NCBI GenBank assembly: GCA_964017125.1
Contig: OZ024915.1
Coordinates: 22,800,106 to 22,864,105 of the forward strand
Direction of reading: 5' to 3'
Source: Flabesymbios commensalis
Taxonomy: Eukaryota > Annelida > Polychaeta > Terebellida > Flabelligeridae
Length of the DNA stretch: 64,000 bases
Both the position numbers and the translations under genes were made by a program. Shown here one piece after another: positions 31,943 through 43,079 of this stretch; position 1 is the first letter of the stretch; the number at the start of each line of letters is the position of its first letter. The notes under the pieces were generated by a model. The model searched no databases, was not told the DNA's origin, and saw nothing but the letters and a program-made list of their open reading frames with translations.

Positions 31943-32750
31943 AGTACCTGTTGTCCGGTGGACAGTTGCTGGCCGAGTAAGTCCTGAGGGTGCTATCAAA
32001 TAGGCTTTCCTCAACAATGAGGTGCGAGATGACCTCCGCGAACGACCAGCGCGGTGTCCCCAGGAATACCCACCGCTCCTCTCCGGCAAATCGAAATAAT
32101 TCATTGGATTCAGGAAGTTTCATCAAACGCTAAGTGGTTCAACACATGGGACATTGGAGGTGATGGTGCTAGGGCACATCCAGATCCTGTTTTCTGATCA
32201 CGCCGGACCTACAGACAGAGATCCACAGTGCCAGTGACACTACACAACCTGCTGTGTAGTGTCCCTGACCGTACACATGCATGTTGAATAATATCAACAT
32301 GTAGACAATGTATTCATCAGTCAGGAATTCGCAGTAAGATGTTTCGAAATAACATTTACAAAATAGGGAAATTGCCGGAAGAATGGTTGTCTATATAGCC
32401 ATATTTGCCATTTCTAGTTATCAAGGTTATTTGATACAATAATTAGTATTTCAAAACAACATTTTCTTTAAAGCATTTATAGCTATGATATACAAAAAAA
32501 TATTTAACTTTGGTGTATATCTCAGAGACATATAGGCTATATTTCGTTATAGGCCAAATCTTTCATATTGTCTTAGTTTTATTAGCTTTTTGCTACACAT
32601 GATTCATGTACCAAAAAATCGTAATTTAATCGGTATCAGACGGCCTGGTCTGCAATCGCTTGTCCACGTTTACTATGCAACCCATAATGCACCAATGTTC
32701 ATATTCGTTATCATTTTCAGGCGGGAGGTTTTCATGCATGCACCCCATCA
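31943..32750. other. No gene recognised
   Basis: A 61-residue minus frame (31941-32126) has protein-like composition (GEERWVFLGTPRWSFAEVIS) but partly overlaps the PAL-A right arm and lacks a supported splice site. A short hairpin, GACACTACACA / TGTGTAGTGTC, lies near 32238. Confidence 0.4.
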
Positions 32751-32921
32751 TTAACCATTTCCGCGCGGGGACCGACATTAGACTTCAGAATCTGACGTCT
32801 ATACAGAGGTATTCACACAAATCAGAAAGAGCTAACTAAGACATGTATGATGATTTCAAATTGAAAAAAACTTTTTGTTTCTATGGTTTATGCAAAAATA
32901 TTTCAGTATTGTAAGAGTTAT
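32751..32921 (+). mobile_element. TTAA-C with internal deletion
   Basis: TTAACCATTTCCGCGCGGGG starts it. The second hairpin arm and part of the body are missing before GAGGTATTCACACAAATCAG. The end is worn (TGTAAGAGTTAT). Confidence 0.85.
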
Positions 32922-32926
32922 AACGT

Positions 32927-33035
32927 TTTAACCGCCAAATTATTCAATTTGAATTTTCACAACTTGAAGTTGTGTCTCGCTAACGCGATGCACAACTTCA
33001 AGTGAGTGAAAATTATTCAAATTTGACCTGTATTA
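32927..33035 (-). mobile_element. TTAA-B, truncated, beside TTAA-C
   Basis: TTTTAACCGCCAAATTATTC followed by the hairpin CAACTTGAAGTTGTGTCTCGC / GCACAACTTCAAGTGAGTG. The remaining body is absent after 33030. Confidence 0.8.
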
Positions 33036-33609
33036 GGCCTATACATTGAATTATCTGTTGACTCAGACCCGTTGAACCTGACTGTCCAGCCAGCAGCGTG
33101 GTGTTAGCTGCACAGACGGTTTCAGCTGCAATCCGCATCCTCTGCTGAGAAAGCAAATCACAAGTAGAGGATTCATACAAATTTGATTCCCGCTGGGCAG
33201 TTGATTACATACATCCCCATCTATCAAGGCTGGACGAACCCACACCTGATGGGGAAAAGCTTTCAGCAGATCTGTAAAACGACTTCATGGCCTGCCGGAG
33301 TCGAGGACGAAGTGAGCGCACTCCTCCCACGGGGAGCATGAATTCTGTCTCCGGAGAGCATGAACTCTCTGCCCGAGCGAGGTTCCTGGTATGGTCCGAG
33401 GAGCATGAATGACTGTCCCACAATTGACAAGAGTAATAATGTGAAGGCAGAGAGTCATCCCTGTGTATGTAATGAGGTCAAATACGTACTAGCGCATGCG
33501 CGGAACGTTGCCGGGGAGCGGCAATTAATTTAGCACGTAATTAGAGCAGTGTACCAGTGCATTGTGACATGACGCCCAATGAGCGGCTACCTCTATAGTT
33601 ATTTTCCTA
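33036..33609. other. No gene; three GAGCATGAA words
   Basis: GGGGAGCATGAATTCTG, GGAGAGCATGAACTCTC and GAGGAGCATGAATGAC recur between 33339 and 33415. Overlapping minus-strand frames here show no recognisable domain. Confidence 0.4.
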
Positions 33610-33668
33610 GCGCTGGTTGAAAAGTGGGCAAGCGTGTAGACGCTTGCCCACCTTTCAACCAGGCTGCT
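33610..33668. mobile_element. PAL-A-like palindrome with unusual core
   Basis: GCTGGTTGAAAAGTGGGCAAG and CTTGCCCACCTTTCAACCAG pair around CGTGTAGACG. The architecture matches PAL-A, but GTGGGCAAGCG replaces GTTGGGCCAGCG on both arms. Confidence 0.8.
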
Positions 33669-34231
33669 AGCCTAGCGACCAGCGTGGCAGCTCAGTCCAC
33701 TAACTCAATGCTCCCTTCACGTTGATGCCACAGACGAGTCTTCATGCAATATGCATGCTCCCCTGGCACCGCACGCACACCGCCCTGAAAATCAGATTGG
33801 AAAGATCGTGAGGTCACGCCACCTTCCCTCATACCACTACCGTAAATAACAATAGATTTACCTGTCGAAATTAGAAAAAAATAATAGTTTTTGTGTGACT
33901 TTAGACATTGATTTCTATTATTGGTACTATATGGTGGCAGGGATTCTCTTTGACCGGGTTAGAAGCAAGCGGTCTCTCTTGTGGGTCCCGCACCTGGGCT
34001 GGATAAGATTAGGCCTATTAATAGCTCCTACCAATGAGTTTATCCATATAACCTCCTTGCTCCTACTAGAACAATATTTTAATTCACAAAATTTTCATCT
34101 GTATTCTACGATATTTTGATTTTCTATCATCAGTCATCAGTCATGTCAATGTCACTTTATTTTTGTCTTTTTTATTTTAATATAATAGATCCACCATGTG
34201 AGGGCTTCTATCAATTTAATCGCACTTCTCA
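33669..34231. other. No gene recognised
   Basis: Unique sequence; nothing supported. Confidence 0.45.
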
Positions 34232-34338
34232 CCCAGCAAATACGAGACGTTGATACAATATAATTTTAATGTTAGGCGACGTCGTAACGATGGACCAACA
34301 TTAAAACAACATTGTATCAATGTCTCGTGTCTCCTGGG
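34232..34338. mobile_element. PAL-A, near full length (107 bp)
   Basis: CCCAGCAAATACGAGACG...CGTGTCTCCTGGG, with flanks CA and TA (one difference). The mirrored variant is GATACAATATAATTTTAATG / CATTAAAACAACATTGTATC. Confidence 0.92.
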
Positions 34339-34851
34339 TAGGCTTATATTTAGTAGCATTTTGATATAGCTGTGCATTATCCGCTAATATAAAAACCTGG
34401 TGAAAACTCGAAATGTTCTGTATTATGCAGCAAACGGAAAGTGCAGCGCAAGGTATGATGGGATTCCGTGTCGCCGCCAGCGGCATTCTATTATGTTTTG
34501 GTCACAGTTACTGAATCGCCGGGAGCAATCTCTCGCCTGTCATAATACAAAATAAATGGAAATAATCCCTTTTCTATGTGACTCTGAAAGTTTTACTACG
34601 AAAATGAGCGAATATGTTTTATTGGGGACACATTATTGTGGACACATGGAGCAGCATCAAGATACATAACACATATAGCCCTACCTATTGACTCTCATTA
34701 GGCCATAGTAACATCTGTTTTGTGATAAATGATTTCTATCATTTATTTTCACTCTTGACGTCACAACAATTAAGCTAGATAATAAATAATTCAGTTCAAC
34801 TTTTGATCATTAGCTTAACTCCTGGAGCTGATGTGCTAGTATTAAATTTAA
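34339..34851. other. No gene recognised
   Basis: AT-rich unique sequence. Confidence 0.5.
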
Positions 34852-34925
34852 ATTTTTAGTCACTCAAAGTTGTGGATCGCTATCGCGATCCACAACTTTA
34901 AGTGACTAAAAATACAGATTTGTGA
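34852..34925. repeat. HP-B3 hairpin
   Basis: TTTTTAGTCACTCAAAGTTGTG and CACAACTTTAAGTGACTAAAAA with GGATCGC / GCGATCC at the top. The arms carry copy-specific changes (AGTCACT / AGTGACT) on both sides. Compare 54165 and 55770. Confidence 0.85.
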
Positions 34926-36160
34926 ATCTCATTGTCACACATTGGAGACATACTGGTCTTACAAAATGTGGCTCACAAGTGTTCATTGTGTGAAGCATTA
35001 TAACAATACTAACAGCTGACATGTTAGACCTTTATCTGCTAGTGACGTCATCTCACAACAACGCAATAAGATAAGATATATCGAGCTTCGCTATGTTATA
35101 AAACTGATGGGGCCTACATTTTCTGTGTAGTAGTTATTCTTACCTCACTTAACGAAATTATTACACAGGTGCTTATTGTATCGCCATTTATTTATTATAT
35201 CCTCATCAAAATGCGTAATTCGTCACTTCTCATAAATGTCCAACTATAGTCTTACTGGCGCAGTTTCCAGCTTGAATTAAAAAACAAAATTATTATGGAT
35301 TGTATGTCATATTTTTTTAGGTAAATATCAAAGTATACAGAAGGCTTCCAGACCCTAATTGACTTACAGGACCCGCGTGTTGATAAGATGGCGGGCGACC
35401 TTTACGATGCATAGCGGAATTATGTGCATTTTACGTGAATTAAATCTTTAGAAAACCACCACAAAAGAGGTACTCACTGCACTCGCTAACTTTAAACTTC
35501 GTTTAGAAAGACACTGCTTTTTGGTACCCCGGTACTGAAATTTGCTAATTCATCTGAGTTTTGATTATATTGACACATTTAAGAGAAATGTTAAATGGCT
35601 AAATTTTCGTATTTCTTTCTAATTAGATACTTGACTTTTCTGAGTGATCGTAGTTTTTCATGTTGGGACACAGGGGTCGTGAAGTAAACTTGGCACCCGA
35701 TAGAATTAGGGCTTACTGCAATCTTAACAAAGGTCATTGGCGGCAATTTGGCTTCCTTGTAGTACAACACTTCAACGAGAAGTCGTAAAAACAATTTGGC
35801 TCAATAGTGCTACAATCTTTGTTTAAGGTTTTGGGGTATAATGAGCCAAGCCATCTGTTTTGCGTGTCTTGCCACCAACCATCTACTCCTAGAGCTTATT
35901 TTACAATTTTCAAGCACATCTAGTAGCGACCGCGAGATTTGACGTAGATTATATCAATCATCAGGAGACGAGAATAAGATGTGTTTCACAAATATTTAAT
36001 GGAAATATGTGTGGTCATTTTATATCTACAAATAAATTGGCTCATCCCTTTAAATGGTGAATGGTTTTATTTATATTCATTTAAATTTAGGAATTATCTA
36101 ACGATCTTTTAACATCTAGGAAAGTGAGCTGTTTCGTGAAGCTGATGTCTAAACAATGTA
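34926..36160. other. No gene recognised
   Basis: AT-rich unique sequence. TTGGCTCA-type words in both orientations (35797, 35848, 36031) hint at a worn inverted-repeat element. Confidence 0.45.
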
Positions 36161-36247
36161 AACAATATAGGTTATTTAAATGGGGTTCTCCTGGGGTTGC
36201 ATGGTGATTGTACTGAAGGGTTCTTTTAAAGAACCTATATTGTTTAG
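36161..36247. repeat. Inverted repeat AAACAATATAGGTT / AACCTATATTGTTT
   Basis: Arms of about 14 bp enclose about 55 bp that also contains GGGGTTCT and GGGTTCTTTT. Possible short MITE. Confidence 0.6.
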
Positions 36248-36274
36248 AGTGAATAATACGATGTTGATGTCAGT

Positions 36275-36320
36275 TTTAAAGCAAACACGAGACATTGCAC
36301 AATGTTGCTGTGATGCTCTT
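36275..36320. repeat. PAL-A half copy
   Basis: GCAAACACGAGACATTGCAC continues to TGTTGCTGTGATGCTC and stops where a TTCA array begins. The second arm is missing. Confidence 0.75.
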
Positions 36321-36323
36321 CCG

Positions 36324-36453
36324 TTCATTCATTCATTCATTCATTCATTCATTCATTCATTCATTCATTCATTCATTCATTCATTCATTCATTCATTCAT
36401 TCATTCATTCATCCATTCATTCATTTATTCATTCATTCATTCATTCATTCATC
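36324..36453. repeat. (TTCA)n microsatellite
   Basis: About 31 units with a few single changes (TCCA, TTTA). It begins within 4 bp of the truncated PAL-A copy. Confidence 0.97.
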
Positions 36454-36715
36454 CAAAGTGGATGAAACCAATGCGTTGTCACGTGGTCGTCCCGGAGTTG
36501 AACTCCAGTCTCTGAATCATGACTCGGGTTTGCAATGATAGGAATGCTGACTTGTCTGGCAGAAATCAGATAATTTTCTGAAGCAGATCACATTACAGTG
36601 GCAATAAATATCTCAGAATGGTATTGTAGAAATAACTAGTCGAGTGATGGGAGATGGACTTGAATCCAGCAATTGTTGCTGGCTCCCTCAGTAGCCAGTT
36701 TTTCTTTAACTTTTT

Positions 36716-36944
36716 AACCGCCGGTGCCGCATATATTCGGGTTTTTATTTTTTATTAGCACATTAAATACCACATATGTTAAAGATAAAATGTGACATCA
36801 ACCAGCAAGATTTGAAAAGAGTTAACCTCCATTTTGTCAAATCTGATTAATTTTCACTCACTTGAAGTTGTGGATCGCGTCAGCGAGACACAACTTTAAG
36901 TGGGTGAAAATTCAAATTGAATAATTTGGCGGTTACAGGGTTAG
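36716..36944 (+). mobile_element. TTAA-B element
   Basis: TTAACTTTTTAACCGCC to GGCGGTTACAGGGTTA. The body GGTGCCGCATATATTCGGGT is fully conserved, as is the hairpin CACTTGAAGTTGTGGATCGC / GAGACACAACTTTAAGTGGG. Confidence 0.92.
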
Positions 36945-37168
36945 TTGATCAAGTAGGTGACTTTGCTTGCTGGAAGAAATATGAATGGAGGCTTCCGTTG
37001 TTTTTTTTACTGTTTTTTTTACTGTACACTGCATAGTAAATAGAATAATCACCGATGTGTATGACAGAGAATAGCTTGAGCTTACATTACAATTGTCACC
37101 CCTAGGTCGTATCTCTTACTTTATATAGTGGCTGATACGCAATTGCTATTTGCCCCCATACAATTACT

Positions 37169-37525
37169 TAAAGCGACACAATCAATCTGAAATAAAAAAT
37201 TCGATGATTTTATTTTTGCTTCTTATTATGACCATATGATGTAAACATGTCCATAGACTAAAACTGAAAAAGCTTTGAAATTATTGTGCTACACACTTGA
37301 CAGTTGAGCGGAATTTAGAGACGAAATTAACGAGATTTTCTTCGGACATGCATGTCCAAAATAAGAAAACCGGGAATTTCGTCTCTATATCACGCTTAAC
37401 TGGTGAATGCGCGGCACAAAAATTAAAAAAAAATTGCAGTTCTAGCCTATATCATATGGTCGTATTGAGAAGCCAAAATAAAATCACCGATTTTTTTATG
37501 CTCTCAGCCTGATTGTGTCGCTTTA
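37169..37525. mobile_element. MITE with about 75-bp inverted repeats, TA flanks
   Basis: AAGCGACACAATCA...TGATTGTGTCGCTT between TA dinucleotides. CGATGATTTTATTTTTGCTTC and CATATGAT in the left arm return inverted as ATCATATGG, GAAGCCAAAATAAAATCACCG on the right. Inside is a second inverted pair, GAGACGAAATTAACGAG / GGAATTTCGTCTC. It is 357 bp including TA, and the TA flanks suggest a Tc1/mariner-type mover. Confidence 0.9.
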
Positions 37526-37650
37526 ATCATTTTTTTTAACTTGGCCCCGATTAATGAGACTATTAGGTGGGTGATTTGGCAAGGTGTACCATCGCGGTTT
37601 AATAGTGTTGATAGTGGTGCTTAACCTGTTAACGTTACCTATGCACACAC

Positions 37651-37921
37651 TTAATCCTTTCAGCGCGGGGACGTGTTTGGACGTCAGAATCTGACGTCTA
37701 TAGACGTCAGAATCTGACGTCTATAGTCGTCAGATACTGACGTTTAAACACGGTCTCCGCACTGAAGGAATTGAATATTTTTAAATGGCCGTACACCCAT
37801 AACATAGGTATTCAAATAAAACAGAAATAACTAACTAAGCCATTTATGATGATTTCTAATTGAAAAAAACCCTTTGGTCTCCATGGTTTATATAAAAATA
37901 TCTCAGCTTTGTGAGGGTGAA
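37651..37921 (+). mobile_element. TTAA-C with expanded GACGTC hairpin
   Basis: TTAATCCTTTCAGCGCGGGG begins it. GTCAGAATCTGACGTCTATAG occurs twice in tandem before GTCAGATACTGACG, so the hairpin head is longer than in other copies. The right end is worn (TTTGTGAGGGTGA). Confidence 0.88.
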
Positions 37922-38034
37922 CAACGGATAAGTAACTTAGAGCCTGATCTTTTACGTTCGTGTATACTTCCAACCACCCAGATCTCTCCTATTATGCTAA
38001 TTAGGTTTCATTATTGACTCCAACGTCGGAGTTT

Positions 38035-38105
38035 TGTTTGAGAATGCTGCTTTAATGCTGGGCCAGTGCCTTTAGCTTTGGTCCTATATCGATCCGACGT
38101 TGGGC
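38035..38105. repeat. PAL-A, worn copy
   Basis: GCTGCTTTAATGCTGGGCCAG is good. The right arm is reduced to ATCGATCCGACGTTGGG. Confidence 0.55.
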
Positions 38106-38450
38106 TACTTTAACTAGTTGTTTGCTTGTGTGTCTCACTCAAGATTTATCGCCCCCAGTCATGCCGTGCTGTCTGCCCAGTTCCTCAATTATTCAAACCC
38201 ATTTTGACTCGAGGGCAACCGGTGCCAAGATAAGGCTTCTGTGCCCTTCGTTATGGCAGATAGCGAACTCTGACCTAAATATGATGCCAATGCCGCCACA
38301 CGCATGCGCAGGTCAAATAGTATTGGGTCACGTCGCGTGTTCTACCCCAATCCGGCAGCTCGTCTTCCTATCTGGACTGCGCATGCGCTTAGTTAACCTC
38401 ACTGTGGACACTGACGGTTTTAGGTTTTGCATCGTTTTTTTCCAATTTTA
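38106..38450. other. No gene recognised
   Basis: A 109-residue plus frame (38122-38451) shows no domain. ATTGGGTCACGTCGCGTGTTC near 38323 resembles a PAL-A right end. Confidence 0.4.
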
Positions 38451-38668
38451 ATGAATATATGAATGAATAAATGAATGAATGAATGAATGAATGAATGAAT
38501 AAAATAATGAATGCATGAATGAATGAATAAATGAATGAATGCATGAATGAATGAATGAATGAATGAATGAATGAATGAATGAATGAATGAATGAATGAAT
38601 GAATGAATGAATGAATGAATGAATGAATGAATGAATGAATGAATGAATGAATGAATGAAGGCATAAAG
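38451..38668. repeat. (AATG)n microsatellite
   Basis: About 50 units with scattered single changes. It directly adjoins the 3' end of a SINE. Confidence 0.97.
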
Positions 38669-38770
38669 AAAGGAATGAATGAGGCTTTAGGTCACTTTTG
38701 TGCACATGAAGAAAACCTCCTATGGATGGTGAGATGAATCAGACGATACTGTCCTCCAGACACATAGCTC
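38669..38770 (-). mobile_element. SINE 3' end beside the microsatellite
   Basis: GGCTTTAGGTCACTTTTGTG, AACCTCCTATGGATGGTGAG and ACTGTCCTCCAGACACA match the SINE 3' body in reverse. The tRNA modules are absent. Confidence 0.8.
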
Positions 38771-39464
38771 TTCTATAAAAACAACAACAAACAAAAAAGT
38801 AATGTAATAAAAATAGCACTCAACGTATACCATTTTACCAGCAAAAACGCGAATAAATGTACCTATTAACTTGGTTCACTCGAAGCCAAAGTATCTATCC
38901 ATGTATATCACTCTAATGAGTTGCTGATAGGATACGTCAACTTTGAAGGGACCTTCCTGATGTAAATTGATCTAACTTAGCACTGGTTTAATTGATCGTA
39001 ATTCTAGTCAGTGTGGGTCTAATTGTATATCCCGTTCTGCAAACGTATAAGCTACGGTAGCTAAAGATGATGTGAGAGGTCTGAGATGATTATTGCAGTG
39101 ATGTCTATGTGCCAATGCCCAGCTATTGTATATTGTAACAATTAACGAATTTAATGGTTCAGATTATAGCTGAAATCTTAACGCGGTTTGTGAGACAAAC
39201 ATCGCTTAGATTTCGTCATTTGTGCCAATATGTCATATTTCGGGAAATGCAATGTCGGCGGCATAAACGGGCTTAACTAATCAAGAAACAGGAGGTTGTC
39301 ACCAAGAAACCCGTGACATTATATAACTAAACGTGTATTTTGATTGGAATTCAGCGCTTATGCATATCAGTGAAGTTATGAATGGTAACACAAACAAGGG
39401 AATTGCGCTAAACCTCATGGTGTAAATTACATCTGTTATTAGTTATACACATACCGCATATAGC
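38771..39464. other. No gene recognised
   Basis: Unique AT-rich sequence. Confidence 0.5.
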
Positions 39465-39539
39465 ATCACCACGGTATTAAAGGGACGTATATGCCATTTT
39501 GTAAAATGGCATATACGTCCCTTTAATACCAAGGTGTGA
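39465..39539. repeat. PAL-D with mirrored arm changes
   Basis: GGGACGTATATGCCATTTTG and AAAATGGCATATACGTCCC pair perfectly, although three positions differ from the usual GGGTGTATCTGCCACTTT and each change appears in both arms. Confidence 0.92.
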
Positions 39540-40547
39540 CGATATGTCAGTGTCGAGTTTGACAGGAAGCTCTGGTTCACAAATACACGCAGCCATGTTT
39601 TGGTGCGTGCGTTCCCCAGAATAGTTGAGAAAGCTGATGCGTTTTTCCGTCGCTGGATTATTTGTTCGCACCACAGTGTTATCAAGACCTCTGGGCGTTT
39701 AGCGGATTTTGTTTTGCCCATTAGCTTCATCAGAGGACTGCATGGGAAGAGCTGGGTCTGGACTAGCATAGGAAAGAAAAAGACAACCACCCTCTGTCTT
39801 CGAATCCAGGAATGCCGTTAATAAAATATTTGTGGATCCACATGATTGTGTAAAATGGTGTTAAATCCGCGGTAGTGATCTTGATTTTAAATTACTACGA
39901 TCATGTTTCAGACAAACTGCTGACTATTTTACTTATCTATATTGTATATGTTAGTGTTAGACTATTATATACATTCTAGACAGTCTTTATTTAGTTTCAT
40001 TCTACGCTTTGTGTATTTTCTTGTGATTTTACAGAAATGACCCTGTTGTGTATACCTATCATATATTTTTGTGACACATAAGTCAGTCATGACTTTTAAG
40101 TATGTCAATAAGGTATCGGTATGTTTGTTGCATTAAGGTCTATGATTTATCACTTCATGTCACTCTTAAAAATACAACGTTATTATGAAACATGTTTTAG
40201 TTTTTAATATCAGTATACATTATTATAATCTTTGCAGGAATTATATATATCACCTTAATTAAAATGTATTAAGGTATTGTGAGTGTTTCAATAAGAACCC
40301 TTAGTTACTTTTGCATGTAATCTTATTTCCAGGTATGAACGTTTATCATATAATATCATATAATCATATACTGTTTATTCTTGGTTTTTTTCGCGCATAA
40401 TATTGGTTTCAAAGTAACTGTCTTTAAAAATATTAAAAAGTAGTGGTTGCCATGTGATTAGATAGCATGTGTGTGTATATAGAAGTGATGCAATAGTAAC
40501 CGTTGTATTAGCATACTTGTAATTGCATGATCAAGGCACATAACGAA
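39540..40547. other. No gene recognised
   Basis: Overlapping frames on both strands at 39443-39821 include the PAL-D copy and show no domain. From 39830 the DNA is AT-rich and unique. Confidence 0.45.
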
Positions 40548-41281
40548 AATCAAAATTGAATAGAAGGGCTCTATGCAATAACCTGTTAAGCCCCATTAAC
40601 AGGTTTTCGCTGCTAACGACGGATTTGAGGTGCTGAGGTAGGGAAGATTATTGTGTAAAAATCTTAGCTCCACGTCCACAATAAAGCACTTTTCTTAGAA
40701 AGAAGTACATGTTTATGGCTGTTAGTGAAGCATATTTCACTATAAAAAAGTTTCACTATATAAAGTGCCTTTACCAGTAAATATTACTAAATAACAGTTA
40801 TGCTAGGTACACATAACATGTAGCAAATTGTAGTGGTAACATGTTCCTTCTAAAAAATCACAAACCAGAAATGGTAAGCCCCCTTAACATGATTTTACAA
40901 ATATCAACAGTATTAATTTTAAATGTGCAAAAATATTCAGATAAATGGTTGTGATCTATATCTAATCGATATCCATGATTTCTGGAAAAATTCGCATGAA
41001 GGATTAAGATGGTAATGTCATTTACCATAATATAATATTGTGATATTGAACTTGAATACTATTTGCAAATACTGGTCAACAGACATGGAAAATTTGCGCA
41101 AGGCATGCTGGGAGTCCTAGCTATGATTACTCAAATTACTTTTCCAATATTATTGATAAACAAACTTGTTTTACTCGGAAGCTCTTAGTGGGATTAAATG
41201 TTTAACTTAAACTTTGAATTCGTTTTCCTCAAAACTATAAAACATGCACTTAACAGGTTATTGTACGGAGCCATTCAATTG
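40548..41281. mobile_element. DNA element with CAATAACCTGTTAAG inverted repeats
   Basis: GGGCTCTATGCAATAACCTG TTAAG near 40568 returns inverted as CTTAACAGGTTATTGTACGG AGCC near 41247, and the outer AAATTGAAT / ATTCAATTG also pair. CCTGTTAAG and CCTTAACATG words recur inside. About 0.73 kb, with no long open frame, so non-autonomous if real. The TSD is unclear. Confidence 0.65.
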
Positions 41282-41340
41282 GAACACCCTGCAATTTTAA
41301 GCACAGCCAATCACATGACTTTTTGTCTGTCACGTATTTA

Positions 41341-41440
41341 ACCAGCAGACACAAGACGTTGAATCAATGTTTGTTCAAAGTTGGTCCATGCACCGTAAAC
41401 GACGCTGGATCAACGTTAAACCAACATTGACTATGCCTGT
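41341..41440. mobile_element. PAL-A, diverged
   Basis: CCAGCAGACACAAGACGTTG at the left, AACGTTAAACCAACATTGAC at the right. The core is widened by GCACCGTAAACGACG. Confidence 0.75.
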
Positions 41441-42361
41441 GCATTCTTCTAAGGATTTCACTCTCATCAATTCTGCTAAAGTGGATTAGCTTTAAAAATT
41501 CAGCACCAGTGTTTCCTTCTTTTCAGGGCGCAGTGGCAGCACTTGCGCGGCATAATTTAAACATGAGGCGTGCAGAAGAACACGTTTTAACTCCTGTGAC
41601 AATCAAATCTATTTGTTAGACTGGCTAGTTATTGAAAATCATTAAGTTTTATTTCATGATCACATCATATATGTTTGTTTTGTATTGTATTTGTTGTTGT
41701 TCATGTGTGACTAAATAATCGTATCTGCCATTTAAAGTGGGATATACGATAATTTATTCACGTTTAGACGAAGATGTTTTTCAAGATCGAATACCACCTC
41801 AGAGCTCAAGATTGATTGAGCGATAAATGAGGCTGTTGCGATGTAGTGGTGTGAAAATCCCCAGATAGCACAATAATCCGGCCCAATACCGTGCCAATGC
41901 CGCCTAACAGCTTGCCAATGGTTCATGGGGCGAGGTCTGACTTCACATGCACTGAAAGATGAGGCTATTTCAGCTAATTATGTGGGACGTCGTAATCCGC
42001 TAGCTTGATTCTGGCTCGTTCAGACGACATCTGAGCTTAATGCAATGAAAAAATAATGAGCTATGAGTATAATGTGTTTTTGGAAGGCTAGGTCACTTAA
42101 TTCATTCACCAGCTGCTTAATGACAACTAAACCAGATCTGTAATAATAATTTTGTCAAAGGAACGAAATTAACAACGATACACTGTTTTCAAACTGTTTT
42201 CATCAATTAATCTTTCTGAAGAAGGAGCACGCAGCGCGTGGCCATGCGCGAAATTGACGGTGATACACTGGTTTCAACCTTAACTCGACGAGGCCGCCAT
42301 CACCGTAATCACATAGTCACATTTGGAGGGAAGAAACAATTATATTTCTCTGAAAAAACCC
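41441..42361. other. No gene; small hairpin at 41717-41754
   Basis: CGTATCTGCCATTTAAAGTGG GATATACG is a shrunken PAL-D. The rest is unique. Confidence 0.45.
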
Positions 42362-42450
42362 ACGCAGGATCAGTAGGATTCGAACCTGGAACGCATGCAT
42401 GACTGGCGAGGCAGTCAGGCGCTCTGCTAATTCTCCACGCCACCTCTCTG
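42362..42450 (-). repeat. tRNA-like sequence
   Basis: On the minus strand, GGAGAATTAGCAGAGCGCC fits an A box and CCAGGTTCGAATCCTACTG a B box. CTGACTGCCTCGCCAGTCAT between them is longer than an anticodon arm, and the acceptor ends do not pair. Pseudo-tRNA or SINE head. Confidence 0.5.
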
Positions 42451-42991
42451 TTTTTATAAAAAAAATATTAATCTTTGAAGGTGTATTATTTACATTCCTA
42501 GGGAGGGGAAATCTCAGAAGTATGTGCATGGTCTATAAGCTAACACTGTATCGTGACAGGAAGTGGTACATAGCGACCAATCACAGACCAGGGTGACTTA
42601 CACGTGACCTGGGCGGTTTGATGACACTTTGGCGGCACGTTGTGCGTGGTTTAACGGAATAAACGGCTCCTTGCGGCCAGTTGTCCGATATTCCCTGGAC
42701 ATCAAAGATTAATAAGCGACGGGTGGGGCGGATAATTCGGCACTGAAAACATCTCCCGGACTCCGACTGCAAATATCAAATATTCAGCGGATCCGGTTAT
42801 TTCGCTTGACGCAATCGATAATCAATTTCGCATGTTTAACCCGATCTATGTGTCATCACTCAACTGTTTTTTCGAATCAGGTTGAGAATGGGATGACTGT
42901 GCAATCATATTCTATATGGTACATCGAGATAAACAAAATAAATAAATTACTCAAACTATTTATTTGCTGAAATCCAGCACGCCTTTATACT
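42451..42991. other. No gene recognised
   Basis: Unique sequence; nothing supported. Confidence 0.45.
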
Positions 42992-43066
42992 GCCGTGCAA
43001 TGGAAATGGCAGTATCTGCTCCCTTTTCAAGTAAGCATATACTGCATTTTGGCTTTGCAGAGCCGT
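42992..43066. repeat. PAL-F relative
   Basis: CAGTATCTGCTCCCTTTTCA and AAGTAAGCATATACTG, then TTTTGGCTTTGCAGAG, match the arm words of PAL-F. The outer left arm is lost. Confidence 0.65.
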
Positions 43067-43079
43067 ATACTCCTATGGC

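Noticed and set aside
31941-32126. Coding exon (RWVFLGTPRWSFAEVIS frame)
   Set aside because: Overlaps a PAL-A arm at one end, has no convincing splice site, and matches no known family to my eye.
38389-38705. FIHS-repeat frames here and at 36180, 43429 and 57778
   Set aside because: Translations of TTCA/TGAA arrays in several frames.
42362-42450. Functional tRNA gene on the minus strand
   Set aside because: A- and B-box words are present, but the middle is too long and the acceptor ends do not pair.
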